Shown: positions 21,501 through 33,500 of the stretch, in pieces | Numbering within the stretch: position 1 is the stretch's first letter | Layout: each line of letters begins with the position of its first letter | Assembly: GCA_000149265.1 (NCBI GenBank) | Contig: CH003024.1 | Coordinates: 1,442,609-1,506,608 of the forward strand | Reading direction: 5' to 3' | DNA from: Ciona savignyi | Lineage: Eukaryota; Chordata; Ascidiacea; Phlebobranchia; Cionidae | Length of the DNA: 64,000 bases | Position numbers and translations under genes: made by a program | The notes under the pieces: model-generated | The model's database searches: none | Seen by the model: the letters and a program-made list of their open reading frames with translations, nothing else | Told to the model about the DNA's origin: nothing

Positions 21501-24500
21501 AGGGTTACTTAATCTTATTTTGGGGTCGTTTAAGCTATCCTGTGGATCTCTGTAATGCAGGAAAGGTTTAAAGAAAGTAATTTAACTCAAAACCCGTTCA
21601 TATAAGAAGACTTAACATTTATAAACTGAAACCTAAGGATAAACTGTGTAAACCTAGTACCGTGGAAAGTTGCATTTATAAATTTAGATGTAAACTATCC
21701 GTAACCTTTTCGGCAAAAAGAAGCCGATAGAATCTCAACTCCACATTTATTTTATTTAACTTTGCTGAAGTCGTATAAAAACGTCAGAGCTGAACATTAG
21801 TGGGGACGTATAAAAACTGGCAAATCCGAAAAAAACATTCTTTTATTAAAAATAAGTTAAATATATTGGTCGAATGGTTAGTGCGACCTATTTATATCTA
21901 ACATTATATGCAAAATATGTCTTACAGACGGCGCAAAAAGGGCTAAAAACAGCCCGATAAAAGAACAAAAAATAATGTATGACCAAATGGTTAGCACGAC
22001 CAATCCATAGATTGCACCAAAAACCTAACAAGCACCAAAAACCAGTAACTACCAAAATTCTAACAAGAACAAAAAACTAACTTTAGTAGGCCTATAACAA
22101 AAACCAGTAACATTTATTTTACCATTCATGAGATTTTAAAAAAGGCTCTGAAAAGGTATTTGCATTTCGAGTTTACGTATCTCTGCTCAATTGCAATTCG
22201 GATGATACAAGAATAACATCCAGGTTCAAGATGTGGTGACAGTGCATCTCTTCAACAACGCCAGTCGTCCCTACAGCGTCCATCCCCACGGGGTGTTTTA
22301 CACGAAAGCTAACGAAGGGGCGTTGTACGCTGACAACACCACCTCGGCTGATAAAGCAGACGACGGCGTACCTCCCGGCGGGTCCTATGTCTATGAATGG
22401 GATGTCCGACCTGAGTGAGTATGGCATTACGTTTTGCTGTATCGTTGTTAGTTAGGATGCAAATGGTTTAGCCAATTTACCGGACAGTAGACGTGAATTC
22501 GGATAAGATAGCATTTTGTAAGGTCGTGTTGCCGAATGGTTATGCCACGTTTACTTGTACCAATTGAGCTAAACGACGGATGCAAGTTCTTCATCGTTTT
22601 TTTGGCCTCGCTTAGGGATGAACCATAAAGTGGCCGATCGTGCATCTTTTTTAATCAAGTAATTTTCTACTGAGGGAAATACCCGTAGTAAGAGTTTGTC
22701 TCTGGCAATTTGTAAATACATACTTGTGATTTAGTTGTGGTAAATAAATATTTTCAAAAACAACGAATTGTGCAGTTTTAATAAAATAAATTTAAGTAAA
22801 ATGCACATACCACCAGGTTATTCCAATTTTAATGCCTTATTTGTTTCTATTATCTGACATTAAACATGCAATAATCAAACATATATCGCTGCCTAAATAT
22901 AGGATATTCATGTTTATCCCCGTGAATGGGAAAACCAAGGGCGTTAACACACGGGCAATCCTCAGTTCACGTCGTGCCCATCGCCGGGTTACCGGAGCTA
23001 TTGCAGTGTGTTGTATATGATAGACACGTTCCTTTAATTTAGTAGAACCCATTAATCCGCTGGGTTCAGGCAATGTCTGTAAAGTGCCTTGCCCAAGGAC
23101 ACAACCGACTAGCTAGCGACCAGTTTCGCACCTGCAACCTGTCAATTGAAAGGCGACGTACTTAACCGCTAGACCGACGGGCAGGAAAAATGCTTCCTTT
23201 ATAACCAGCTCCCAGGTTTACCTTGAGTATCTTATCATCCTTTTTAAACATCTGTTTATACATGCCTGTATTTCGTTCTGTGTATTATTTATATTTCATG
23301 GCAAAAAATGCACTAACAAGTAGCTGGTGTCGACCCCACCACTTGCACTGCATTTTTGACGCTCTTTTAACAAACTAACAAGATGGACGGCAGTAAATTC
23401 TTCACTAAATAACTGATTTCATTCCAGGTATGGTCCAACTGATGATGATACAAACTGCCTGACGTGGGCTTACCATTCTCATAACCACTCCCCAGTAGAT
23501 ATTAACTCGGGATTGATTGGTGCTTTTATCGTCTGTAAACCAGGTATGCTTGATAAGGCAATGCTTGGAAAAAAGGCCGTGCCTAGGTCATAACAATGCC
23601 ATTCCATCTGTATTGGTAAAAAAAACTTCCTAAAATGGCATTTTTTATAAAAATCCACAAGTTAATTGTTTAACTTATTGACTAAGATAATAGCTATTAT
23701 GCGCTTGTAAATATTTCTTTATTTTAGATTTGTTTTTTGAAAAAATGCAAAGAAAAAGACATGCTAAGGCACTTGGCAGACATCGCCTGAAACTCAGTAG
23801 ATTATTTGGTTGTACTACAACTAAAAAAACATCTAAATAATATCAAAAACACTGCATTAGCTTTGAAAACTTGACCGTGGGTGCAAGTTATCAGACGATA
23901 ACTATGCATAAATCCTTAAATGTGATTAACATACCTACAAAGATAGAAATAACCCATCCTTTCATGTTTAATAAATGTACATTAATACAGTTATGTGTAA
24001 TCAAACGAAATCCTTTTCACAGGAACCTATAATGAAGATGAAACAAGAACTGATGTTGACCATGAGTTTGTCGCCATGTTTTTCATTCCATTTGAAATTG
24101 AAACCTGGTATTTCCGGGATAATCTACGTGTGAGTTTCGTTCAATTTTAATGTTGCATTGTGTTTTTTTTGGGGGGGGGGGGTAGCCTGTTAAATTTATT
24201 ATCTTGATGTTGTGTGGGATTCTTTTGTTATATATATTTAATAGATGCTGTGACTGAAAAGTTTATTATCTAAAAACTAACCAAAAGTTTTTAAACAAAT
24301 TGTAATATTTATATGCCATTCTGATAGTTTATTATATATGATATTGGACTGTGAACCTGAAGTTTAAAAGGTCGAAACAAGTAGATAACTAGTTTTTTTG
24401 TGTCCTACAGGGCACTATATAGATTTATTTAAAACCAGTGTTTTGATTGGGAAACAAAAAATGTATTATTTTATATGCATATATTACACTAAATTTAACA

Positions 24501-27500
24501 AAAAAATAATGTTTTATGCTGTAGAAACTTACCCAAATAATAACATGTCACTTATTTTTTATTGTTGATATTTTTCTACAATTTCTTTGCAGACAATACC
24601 GAACTGGGAAACGGTTGATACAACGGAAAAATACTTTGTTAAAGGGAACAAAATGCACATCATTAATGGCTATATGTACGGGAACACGCCTGGGTACAAT
24701 GTGTGCCAAGGGGACACTATAAGTTGGCATGTACTAGGAATGGGCTCCAATAGAGATCTGCACCCAATACAATTCCAAGGGCAGACTGTAAGTGGCAAAG
24801 AGTGTGAAAGTATCTATGGTAACAAATGTTATTGGCATAAGTTGTTCTATTTGTTTAATTGTACCCTGGTTGCTTTGATAACCAAACTACTTTGTTGGTC
24901 TATTGGAACATTTCCAGAGAACTTTTTATAACCAGTCGATTTTTTTCTTGGTACGATGTTAAACTCTATTCCGAGAGGTTGTGGGATCAAACCAGGTGGT
25001 ATTTAGCTGGTTGTGTCCCTGTGTAGAATCTAAGAAATAAAGATAAAGGTGCCTGGTTTTATTTTTTTCATATACGCAATTTCTACATTGCTGTGTAAAC
25101 TCGACAGCTGTCGTAAGTTGTTCAAAAATTGTGATCTACAACAAACTGCAGTAAGTGCAGAAACTTAACTGTGGGCATTTGATGCTGCTGATTACCCTTC
25201 CTTTGTTGTCGATTGTTGTTTTCCCAATAAAGTTTTGAATGTCCGCTTAAACGCACCCTTATAAAATTGAATGCCCCCTTATACTATCGATAAGAAATTA
25301 AGTGTCCTTTATCCTATCTCCTGAATTTTAATTTACCTTTTAATTATTCCACAGGTTTTGAAAAACCACCATCGAACAGATTCTCTTATATTAATCCCGG
25401 CAACATTCTCCACTCTAATAATGCGTGCGGAGACACCAGGTCGATGGCTTATTGCTTGCAAACTCTACAGCCATTTCACCGGTATGTGGTTAAGTATAAG
25501 GATTGATGATTGCCTATCTGGTATCTCTTGCCATGCAAAGCTTTTTATTTGTTGTGTTTAAAGTAGTAACTACAATTACTCTACAATAACCTAGTTTAAA
25601 ACGAAAGCACTCGTTAGATTACCTTACACCCAATATTAGGTTATCAGGGCTATTACAGTGTTTTGTGTATGATTAAGACCTTTGATTAAACCACTGGGTT
25701 TAGCAGATGTCTGCTAAGTTCTTTGCCCAAGGACACAATTGAATAGCTAGCAGCCATTTTCAAACCAGTAACCTTTTCACTGAGAGTTAAAGCACTAACC
25801 CACCAAGCTATTTGACCACACCATCCAAGCAGAATAGCTTATTTCCTAGAAAATGAATAAGCTAGTGACCAGTTGCGATCCTACAACCTTTGGCTAAGTG
25901 TTAAAGCACTAACCCAGCAAGCTATTTGTCCAACCGGTTAGCGGTTTAGAGCGACAACTTTCAACCGAAATCACTGGTAACCTAACGGTTGGCATGAGGT
26001 GATCTGGCGATTGCCCGTGTGTTAACCCCCTTGTTTTTCCCATTTATGGGGATAAACATGAATATCCTATCCCTTTACCGTGTGTTAACCCCCTTGTTTT
26101 TCCCATTCACAGGGATAAACATGAGTATCTTATCCTATCCCTTTACCGTGTGTTAACCCCCTTGGTTTTGCCATTCACAGGTATAAACATAAATATCCCT
26201 TCTTCTATCCTATCTAATTTATCTTTACATTCGTTAACTCCAGAGGGGATGACGGCTCTCCTCAATGTTGATCCTGGATGTGGGCAGCATGACCAGGAGA
26301 CTCTGGATGGGGAAGTCCGGGATTTATATGTCAAAGCGGAGGAAGTGATGTGGGATTTCGGACCTTCCGGAGTTAATCCCATCACCGAACTACCACTAGA
26401 TGACCCTGCAGAGTAAGTTCTAATTGTTTGAGAGAGTTAGCATAAAGAGCATAAATAGCGAACAGTTGTGTGGCCTAAGTGACGAGCCCATCATTGGCTC
26501 GAAACTAAGTCCGGTAAAAAGAACAAAAAAAAGAAAAAAAGATTAGCGTAAATAGAAGTAAAAAAGACTCCATGGGATAGATTCCAGTTAACTTATTTGC
26601 CTTGGGAAGCTTTTATTGTTTGTTGTATTTAGTAAAGACATATTTTATGAGATATTCATGTATTATTAATGTAAACTTAAGCGTTTCACACAGGCAATCA
26701 ACAGATTACCTCGCAAATATATAAGGGTGCGTTATCACACTATCAATTGTCAGATTACCTCATAAATACATTAGAGTTACCAAAGACATTGCAGTGTTAG
26801 TAACTAAAATTAATCATGATTTAAACCGACTTTACCCATTAATCTTTCGTCAACTTGACCATTTATTCTGTCCAATTTTTTAAGTAACCCAAATTTTCAG
26901 GGATTCTGCTGTTTTTTTCTCCCGTGGGGCTGACAGAATTGGTGGTGTCTACAAGAAAGCTGTGTTTCGCGGTTATACCGATGCTAATTTTAATGTAACC
27001 ACCACGCGAACCCCGGACATGGGTATCCTGGGGCCAGTTATTGCTGCAGAAGTGGGTGATACGATCAGGGTAACTTTCTTGAACAATGCAACCCATGTGA
27101 GTTAATAACCCAACATAAATTTTTTAAAGCTTATTTTGACGTCTTCTTCGTACTTCATTTTAAACCCTTTTTACCCACTTTTTTAGGACTTAGTTTTTTA
27201 AGGGTGTTTGGGGATTTCTTAAAATTCTTTTGGTGCAACTTTTTTATTAAAGTAACTTTTAAATTAAGATTCTTTTGGTGCCACTTTTTTATTACAGTTT
27301 CTTTTATTATTTCTTTTGTTTAAGATTCTTTTTGTTTATTAACACCAAGCTTGTAATTAAAATACCAAGTTTCCACAATCAACCAGCTGTATATAACTTT
27401 AGTTTTCATTTGTAACTTTACCAGCTGTACCATCAACTTATCTGTGTATTTCAACAACATGCATACCCAACTTCATGGACAAGAATCTACCAACATTATT

Positions 27501-30500
27501 TGTCTTATAAATAAACAATATTTGTTTTATCTAGTTTACCCACTTACAACTTACATTTGTTTTATAATGTGGGGGGTTGAGGGGGGCGTCGGTTGTAAAA
27601 TGCATAGTACTGTGCTGAAGGTTGATATGAAATCAATATGGTTTCCTAATCCAAGCCTCTGTATCCAGCCCTTCAACATTGAACCACATGGAGTCTCATT
27701 TACTGAAGCAAGTTCTGTCTCTGCTGGCCAGCAACATGTTTATACCTGGTTGGTTCCGTTTATGTTTTTGTTTGGCATAACTGGTAAACTTGCCTGACAT
27801 AGGTTGGGAGGTGCTGAATTCGATCTTTACTCTGACCACTTCAGTGCATTTACTGAAGGAAGCTTTCAGTGCAGCTGTGCACTTTAAATTTGACCATGTC
27901 TCCATCAGTGGACCATTAGCCGACCATTTTGTAGAATCAAAACTAGCCGAAAGGTTGTGGAATTAAAATAAGCTGAAAGATTGTGAGATTGAAACTAACC
28001 AAAAGGTTTTGAAATCCAAACCAGCCGATACCTTCTTGAATTGAAACTACCCAAAGGCTGTGCAATCGAAACCAGCAAAAAGGTTTTCGGGTTTAAACCA
28101 GTCAAAAGATTGTGGCACTGCCACCAGCTAATCAATTGGATCTTAATTTTAAATTTTCATTTATTTTATTTCGACTTCCCCAGGACCATCCCAACAAGCC
28201 ACTCTCCTGAGGAAGATGATCCCAAATGCCTCACTTACATCTACACCTCATCAGTCAATTATATCAAGGATTCCAACTCAGGGCTCATCGGGCCGATATT
28301 AGTCTGCAAACGAGGTTCGTTTTTACCTGTTGATTTTTTTGGATAAACAACCATTTTAAACACCAATTTTCTAAATAAAACAACCATCATCAAAAACAAA
28401 AACTATTTTTTTGGATAAACAACCATTTTAAACACCAATTTTAGAAATAAAACAACCATCATCAAAAAAAAAACTATTTTTTGGATAAACAACCATTTTA
28501 AACACCATTTTTTAAATAAAACAACCATCATTAGAAAAACAACTATAAAATCTAAAAAGTTTTTGATTGAACCTGGTGGATTATGGGTTCTACTAAAACA
28601 GTCGAAAAGTCTGAATAAACAAAACACTAAAATAGCTCCACTAACCCCTACTGTGGACATTGCCTTTAAATAAAAATTACCTAATAAATAACCATTACCT
28701 GAAAAGTCGTTTGATCAAAATTCCCAGCTTGCTAGTCAGTTGTATTCCTGGACAAAGCAATTAGCTGAAATCGCCCGAACCCAGTTGCTTAAAATACTTT
28801 ATCAGAAAGTCTGAACATACAACACACTGCAATAGCTCAGATAACCTTCGGGTTTGTATGTGATAATTGTTAATTGCCCGTTATAACGCTTGCTACATTT
28901 TTCCCATCTACAAAGATAATGAATAACTTATCCTATATCTATTTTTCAGGTAAACTTCGCAAAGAAATGCGCAAACGGCACAAGTACATGATGCTAACAG
29001 TGTATGATGAGAGTAAGAGTTGGTATTTCAATGACAACTTGCGGCAATTTCTTCCCAACCCAGATATCGTTAACCTTAAAGACGAGGATTTCAAAGAGTC
29101 AAATCTGATGCATTGTGAGTATTAAGATAGGATGAGATGGGATATTAATATTTAGGATAGAATAGGATATTTATGCTTATCCATGTGAATGGAAAAACTA
29201 ATGAGGTTAACACACTGGTAATCGTCAGATCACCTCGCGCCCACCGTCGGGTTACCGGAGCTATTGCAGTGTGTTGTGTATGATAGACACGTTCCATTAA
29301 TTTGGTCAAACCCATTAATCCGCTGGGTTCAGCCAATGTCCAATAAGTGCCTTGCCCGAGGAGACTACGGACAAGCTAGCGACCAATTTTAAACCTGCAA
29401 CCTTTCGGTTGAAATTCCCATTTACTAAGGTAAACATGAATATCCAACTCCATCACAGCAATAAATGGTCGAATGTATGGGAATCTGGAAGGAATGGATA
29501 TTTGTGTGAATAAAGACACTAGGTTCCATATGATGGCTGTTGGGACGAAAACAGACATCCATTCTGTTAAATTCGACGGAATCAACACCAAATTCAAGTA
29601 AATTGTCGTGATTAACTATGACTGCTTGGTGTATGTTAGCGTGGGATTGATCCGAAAGGTTGTGGGATCGAAACTGGCACTTAGCTAATCGGTTGTGTCT
29701 TTGGTCAAGGCACTTTGTGTACATTGCCTAAAGCATTATTAATATGATAAAATTGTTATGATCAATTATGGCTGCTTTCCGAAAAGTTGTGGGCTCAAAA
29801 ACCATCCACTGGCTAGTCGGTTGTCTCCTTAATTAAGCATACATTGTCTAAAGCCCTTAACCATTGTATCAGTTAATGAAAAAACACACTACTGTCCTCT
29901 ACATATACAGTAGTAAAATAGGTTGGGATAATTATGTTTTATCCCTGTGAATGGGAAAACCCAAGTGGGTTTATCACTTGGGCAAACAATGGATTTTCCA
30001 ATATTTATGTAAGAAAGCGTTATCACACTGGTAATCGTCAGATTTCCTTGCACCCTCCGTTGGGTGTCCAGAGCTTTCTGTACCATAGTGACATTTTATG
30101 CAAATTTTCAGACCAATTTATCCCATAACCCCCTACCCTTTTTATGCCTTGGCCTTAACATACATATCCCATATGAAGTTTCTAAAAGGTTCTAAATGAC
30201 CCTGTTTCCCACAGCGGGGTACTCGGTGGGGCGATAACTCTGTTCCCCCACATGTCGAAGACCGTTTCCGTAAGAGGGGAACTCCCAGGTACAGGGCAAC
30301 TCTTTTGCAGGGTGAACGATCACTTGGCAGCTGGAATGTTAACTACGTACACGGTAGGTTTTCACTGAACTTTATTATGTTCACCTAGGATAGGATATTC
30401 ATGTTTATCCCCGTGAATGGGAAAACCAAGGGCATTAAGGGGATTAACACACAGGCAATCGTAAAATCACCTCGCGCCCACCGTCGGGTTAACAGAGATA

Positions 30501-33500
30501 CTGTAGTGTGTTGTATATGATAGACACGTTCCTTCAATTTGGTAGAACCCATTTATCCACTGGGTTCAGGCAATTTCGGTTAGGTGCCTTGCCCAAGGAC
30601 ACAATAACCGACTAGCTAGAGACCAGTTTCGAACCTTAAACTTTTCAGGTAAAAGGCGTCGCACTTAACCACCAGACTAACCAGTCCGACTAGGTTCGAA
30701 ATTTATCCGTGTAAAAAAATAATTGTTCCCTTTCGTCCAGGACTGGACTTTCTTTTCAGACTGGGTTCGAAACTTATTACCGTAAAAAAAATTGTTCCAT
30801 TTTTAGGCAAGTAATTGCAGCGATGATGATGATGATGATGATGATCACGATGATGATGATCACGACGATGATGATAATGATGATGATGATCATGACAATG
30901 ATGATGATGATGATGATGATGATGATAACGATGATGATGATGAAGACAACCACCGCTCCACAAGGTTCCCACGCTCCATGCGCACTTACTACATCGCCGC
31001 AGAGGAGGTGGAATGGAATTACAACGAAGCTGGGTTAAACATCGACCACCAGTCTGTGGATATCCCTGGGAATCACGGCTATGACCACTCACATCACATT
31101 CCTGGAGTGTTGATCGGTAATTCTAGTTTCCCCAGCTGAGAAAATGTCTAAAGACTTTGTTTTTACTGCTTTGACCGACAGATTATTCTGTTGGTTTAGT
31201 GCGTCGCCTTTCAGCTGAAGGTTGCAGGTACGAAACTGGTCGCTAGCTAGTCTGTTGTGTCCTTGGGCAAGGCACTTAACGGACATTGCCTGAACCCAGC
31301 GGATTAATGGGTTCTACCAAATTGAAGAATTGTGTCTTTCATACACAACACACTGCATTTGCTCCGGTAACCCAACAGTGGGCGTGAGGTAATCTGACGA
31401 TTGTCTGTGTGTTAACCCCCTTGGTTTTCCATTTACGGGGATAAACATAAATATCCTATCCTATATTGGTCAGTTTATATGTCATTGCTATATTGGTCAG
31501 TACTATCTTTCTTAGTTTACTGTTTAATATTGCATGTTGATAAGCAGTTATGTTAACCAAAATCACTTGGTAATGTTGAAATTACTTGGTTTTTAAGCAA
31601 TCATGATATTACTTCACAAGCACCATTGTGTTACTGCAGCTATCGCAGTATATTAAATATGCTTAAGATGCTCTTTAAGTTGTAGTTCAAACCTTCTATG
31701 GATTGGCACCTAAACGTGGTAGGGGGGTTTAAGTTTCCAATGAACCCAAGAGGAATGCCATCGGGGGTGGAATTTTCAGTCCCGGTCGCTACTGTGGACC
31801 CGTTTAAACTGATGTAATGTTTAGTTCAACCCTTTAAACCAATGGTTTCAGATGATGTCCGTGATACGCCTTGCACAAGTACACAACTTAAATGATAGAG
31901 GCAAGTTTCGAACTATAAACCCTCCGGCCGAGAAGCGACGCACTAACCCACCAAGCTATTAGTCGTACATAACATTCATTACCGCAGGTTCCACCTACAA
32001 GAAAGTAGTTTACGTGGAATACACTGACCGACGATTCAACCAAGTCAAACCCAAGCCAGTGCACCTCGGGATTATGGGACCCATTATAAAAGGGGAGGTT
32101 GGAGATACTATAAGGGTGGGTGTAAATTGAAAATTAAAAATTAAGAATTAAATTTCTTTTTTGCGCTGTTAGTAAAACAAATTTAAATTAAAAAGTATAC
32201 TTGTCCGCTTTAACACTCACCAGACAGGGTTTAAATTTGGCTCATTCACTGGGGAAAACTAAAAGTGGGGAAAGCGGGAAAGAGGGAAACTGCACACTAA
32301 AGTGAAGTTTAGAGAATAAGAGTTAGTTTTAAACATGGGGTTGGTGTTAGGGTTAGTTCTGGGGTTGAGATTATTGTATATGGCAGGGTATTAGTTTCTG
32401 TAATTTTAGTGATCAGTTTCCCTTTATCCCTCTTTCCTGCTTTCCCTCTTTTTAGTGTTGTTCCCATTCACCCAGGCTCCCTCTCATTCCAACAGGTGAT
32501 TTTCCGTAATTATGCGAACCGGACATACAACATGTACCCGTGGGGTGCGATTGACCGGCCCAGTTATCAGCGGTCAGTTCGGAATGCCGCTCCTGGACAA
32601 ACTGTAACATACTTTTGGAGGGTGAGTTAATACCGCTATAGGGTTAGCTTCGGTGATAGGATTCAAGAGGTTCACATGGGTTCGGTTGAAGGAGGCGTTC
32701 AACTAATTATTCTCCCTATCTCTCTAATGCAAACTGACCTCACAAAAACGACTGTCACTCAAAATCCAGACATAGGAAGTCTTAGATTTTTTCACAATTT
32801 AAAATTGAAGCTTGGATCTGCAACCTAAACTCAAAACCCTACAAAATTTTGTTTAAAAATTTTGAGCCCATACCCCCTCGTACATCGGCAACTTTTTTCC
32901 AACAAAACAGCTAGCAGATGCACATTCAACACCTTTATTTTACAAAGCACTGCTCCACGATTACAAAACTTTACAGCTAAACGAGAACACCGGCGCGCAG
33001 CCTAGCACATGCTGCTTTCAACAAAACAAACATTGGGGAATCACCACCATTGTTACTCAGCAAAACACTCGTTTAAAAACAATGACTCATGGAGGGTACC
33101 ACTCGTCACATCCTGCCGTTCATAGAGGTCTTAATTGGTTATACGCCATCTGAACCCGTTCTTGGAACGTCGGGATAATCACCGATCCGATTCTTGCTTT
33201 TTTTACAGACATTGGACCTTTTAGGGAACCTGTTGTTAGTAAGTACGATACAAAAGAGAACCTGTTCTTAAAACTTTAAATCCCATCACTGGTTAGCTCC
33301 ACTGAGTTGTAAAAAACTAATTAAAATTAACTTCAGCTGGGTATTTGTAGTGCATAATCAATGAAAGGTGCTGGATTCGAAACCAGCCACTGGCTAGTCG
33401 CTTGTATCTTAGAACACGGCATTAACTGGATATTTTCGGAAAACCAAAAGTTGCAATGGGTTGCTGATGAATTACAAAACGTCTTCAATCATTTTTAAAC

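Larger units (their letters stand above)
18507..25481 (+). other. Ferroxidase exons 1-7: signal peptide, domains 1 and most of 2
   Basis: Exons are 18507-18658, 19826-19967, 22224-22414, 23428-23543, 24023-24129, 24593-24787 and 25355-25481. Domain 1 carries HPHG (exon 3) and YHSH (exon 4), half of the type 2/type 3 cluster. Domain 2 has the first type 1 histidine in RDLHPIQF (exon 6), and the cysteine and second histidine in ACKLYSH (exon 7). Intron 2 (2256 bases) is the longest here and holds a nested SINE pair and the A-B-A-B satellite. Confidence 0.92.
26244..30353 (+). other. Ferroxidase exons 8-14: end of domain 2, domains 3 and 4
   Basis: Exons are 26244-26412, 26901-27096, 27669-27748, 28184-28314, 28950-29114, 29459-29597 and 30215-30353. 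Exon 8 supplies the axial methionine of the domain 2 type 1 site (HFTEGM across the junction). Domain 4 has DIHSVKF (exon 13) and [11 protein letters not shown] (exon 14), a complete type 1 site. Domain 3 lacks histidine pairs, as expected for an odd domain outside the cluster. Confidence 0.91.

Noticed and set aside
22905..23186. tRNA gene at SINE heads with A and B boxes
   Set aside because: No acceptor stem or anticodon arm could be closed, and the same sequence recurs many times with a long non-tRNA body. They are SINE heads, not tRNA genes. The same holds for SINE-B.
30703..31092. His-rich minus-strand frame and Met-rich plus-strand frame over the GAT array
   Set aside because: These are other frames of the microsatellite in ferroxidase exon 15. 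The Asp frame is the one joined in phase to both neighbouring exons and to domain 5.
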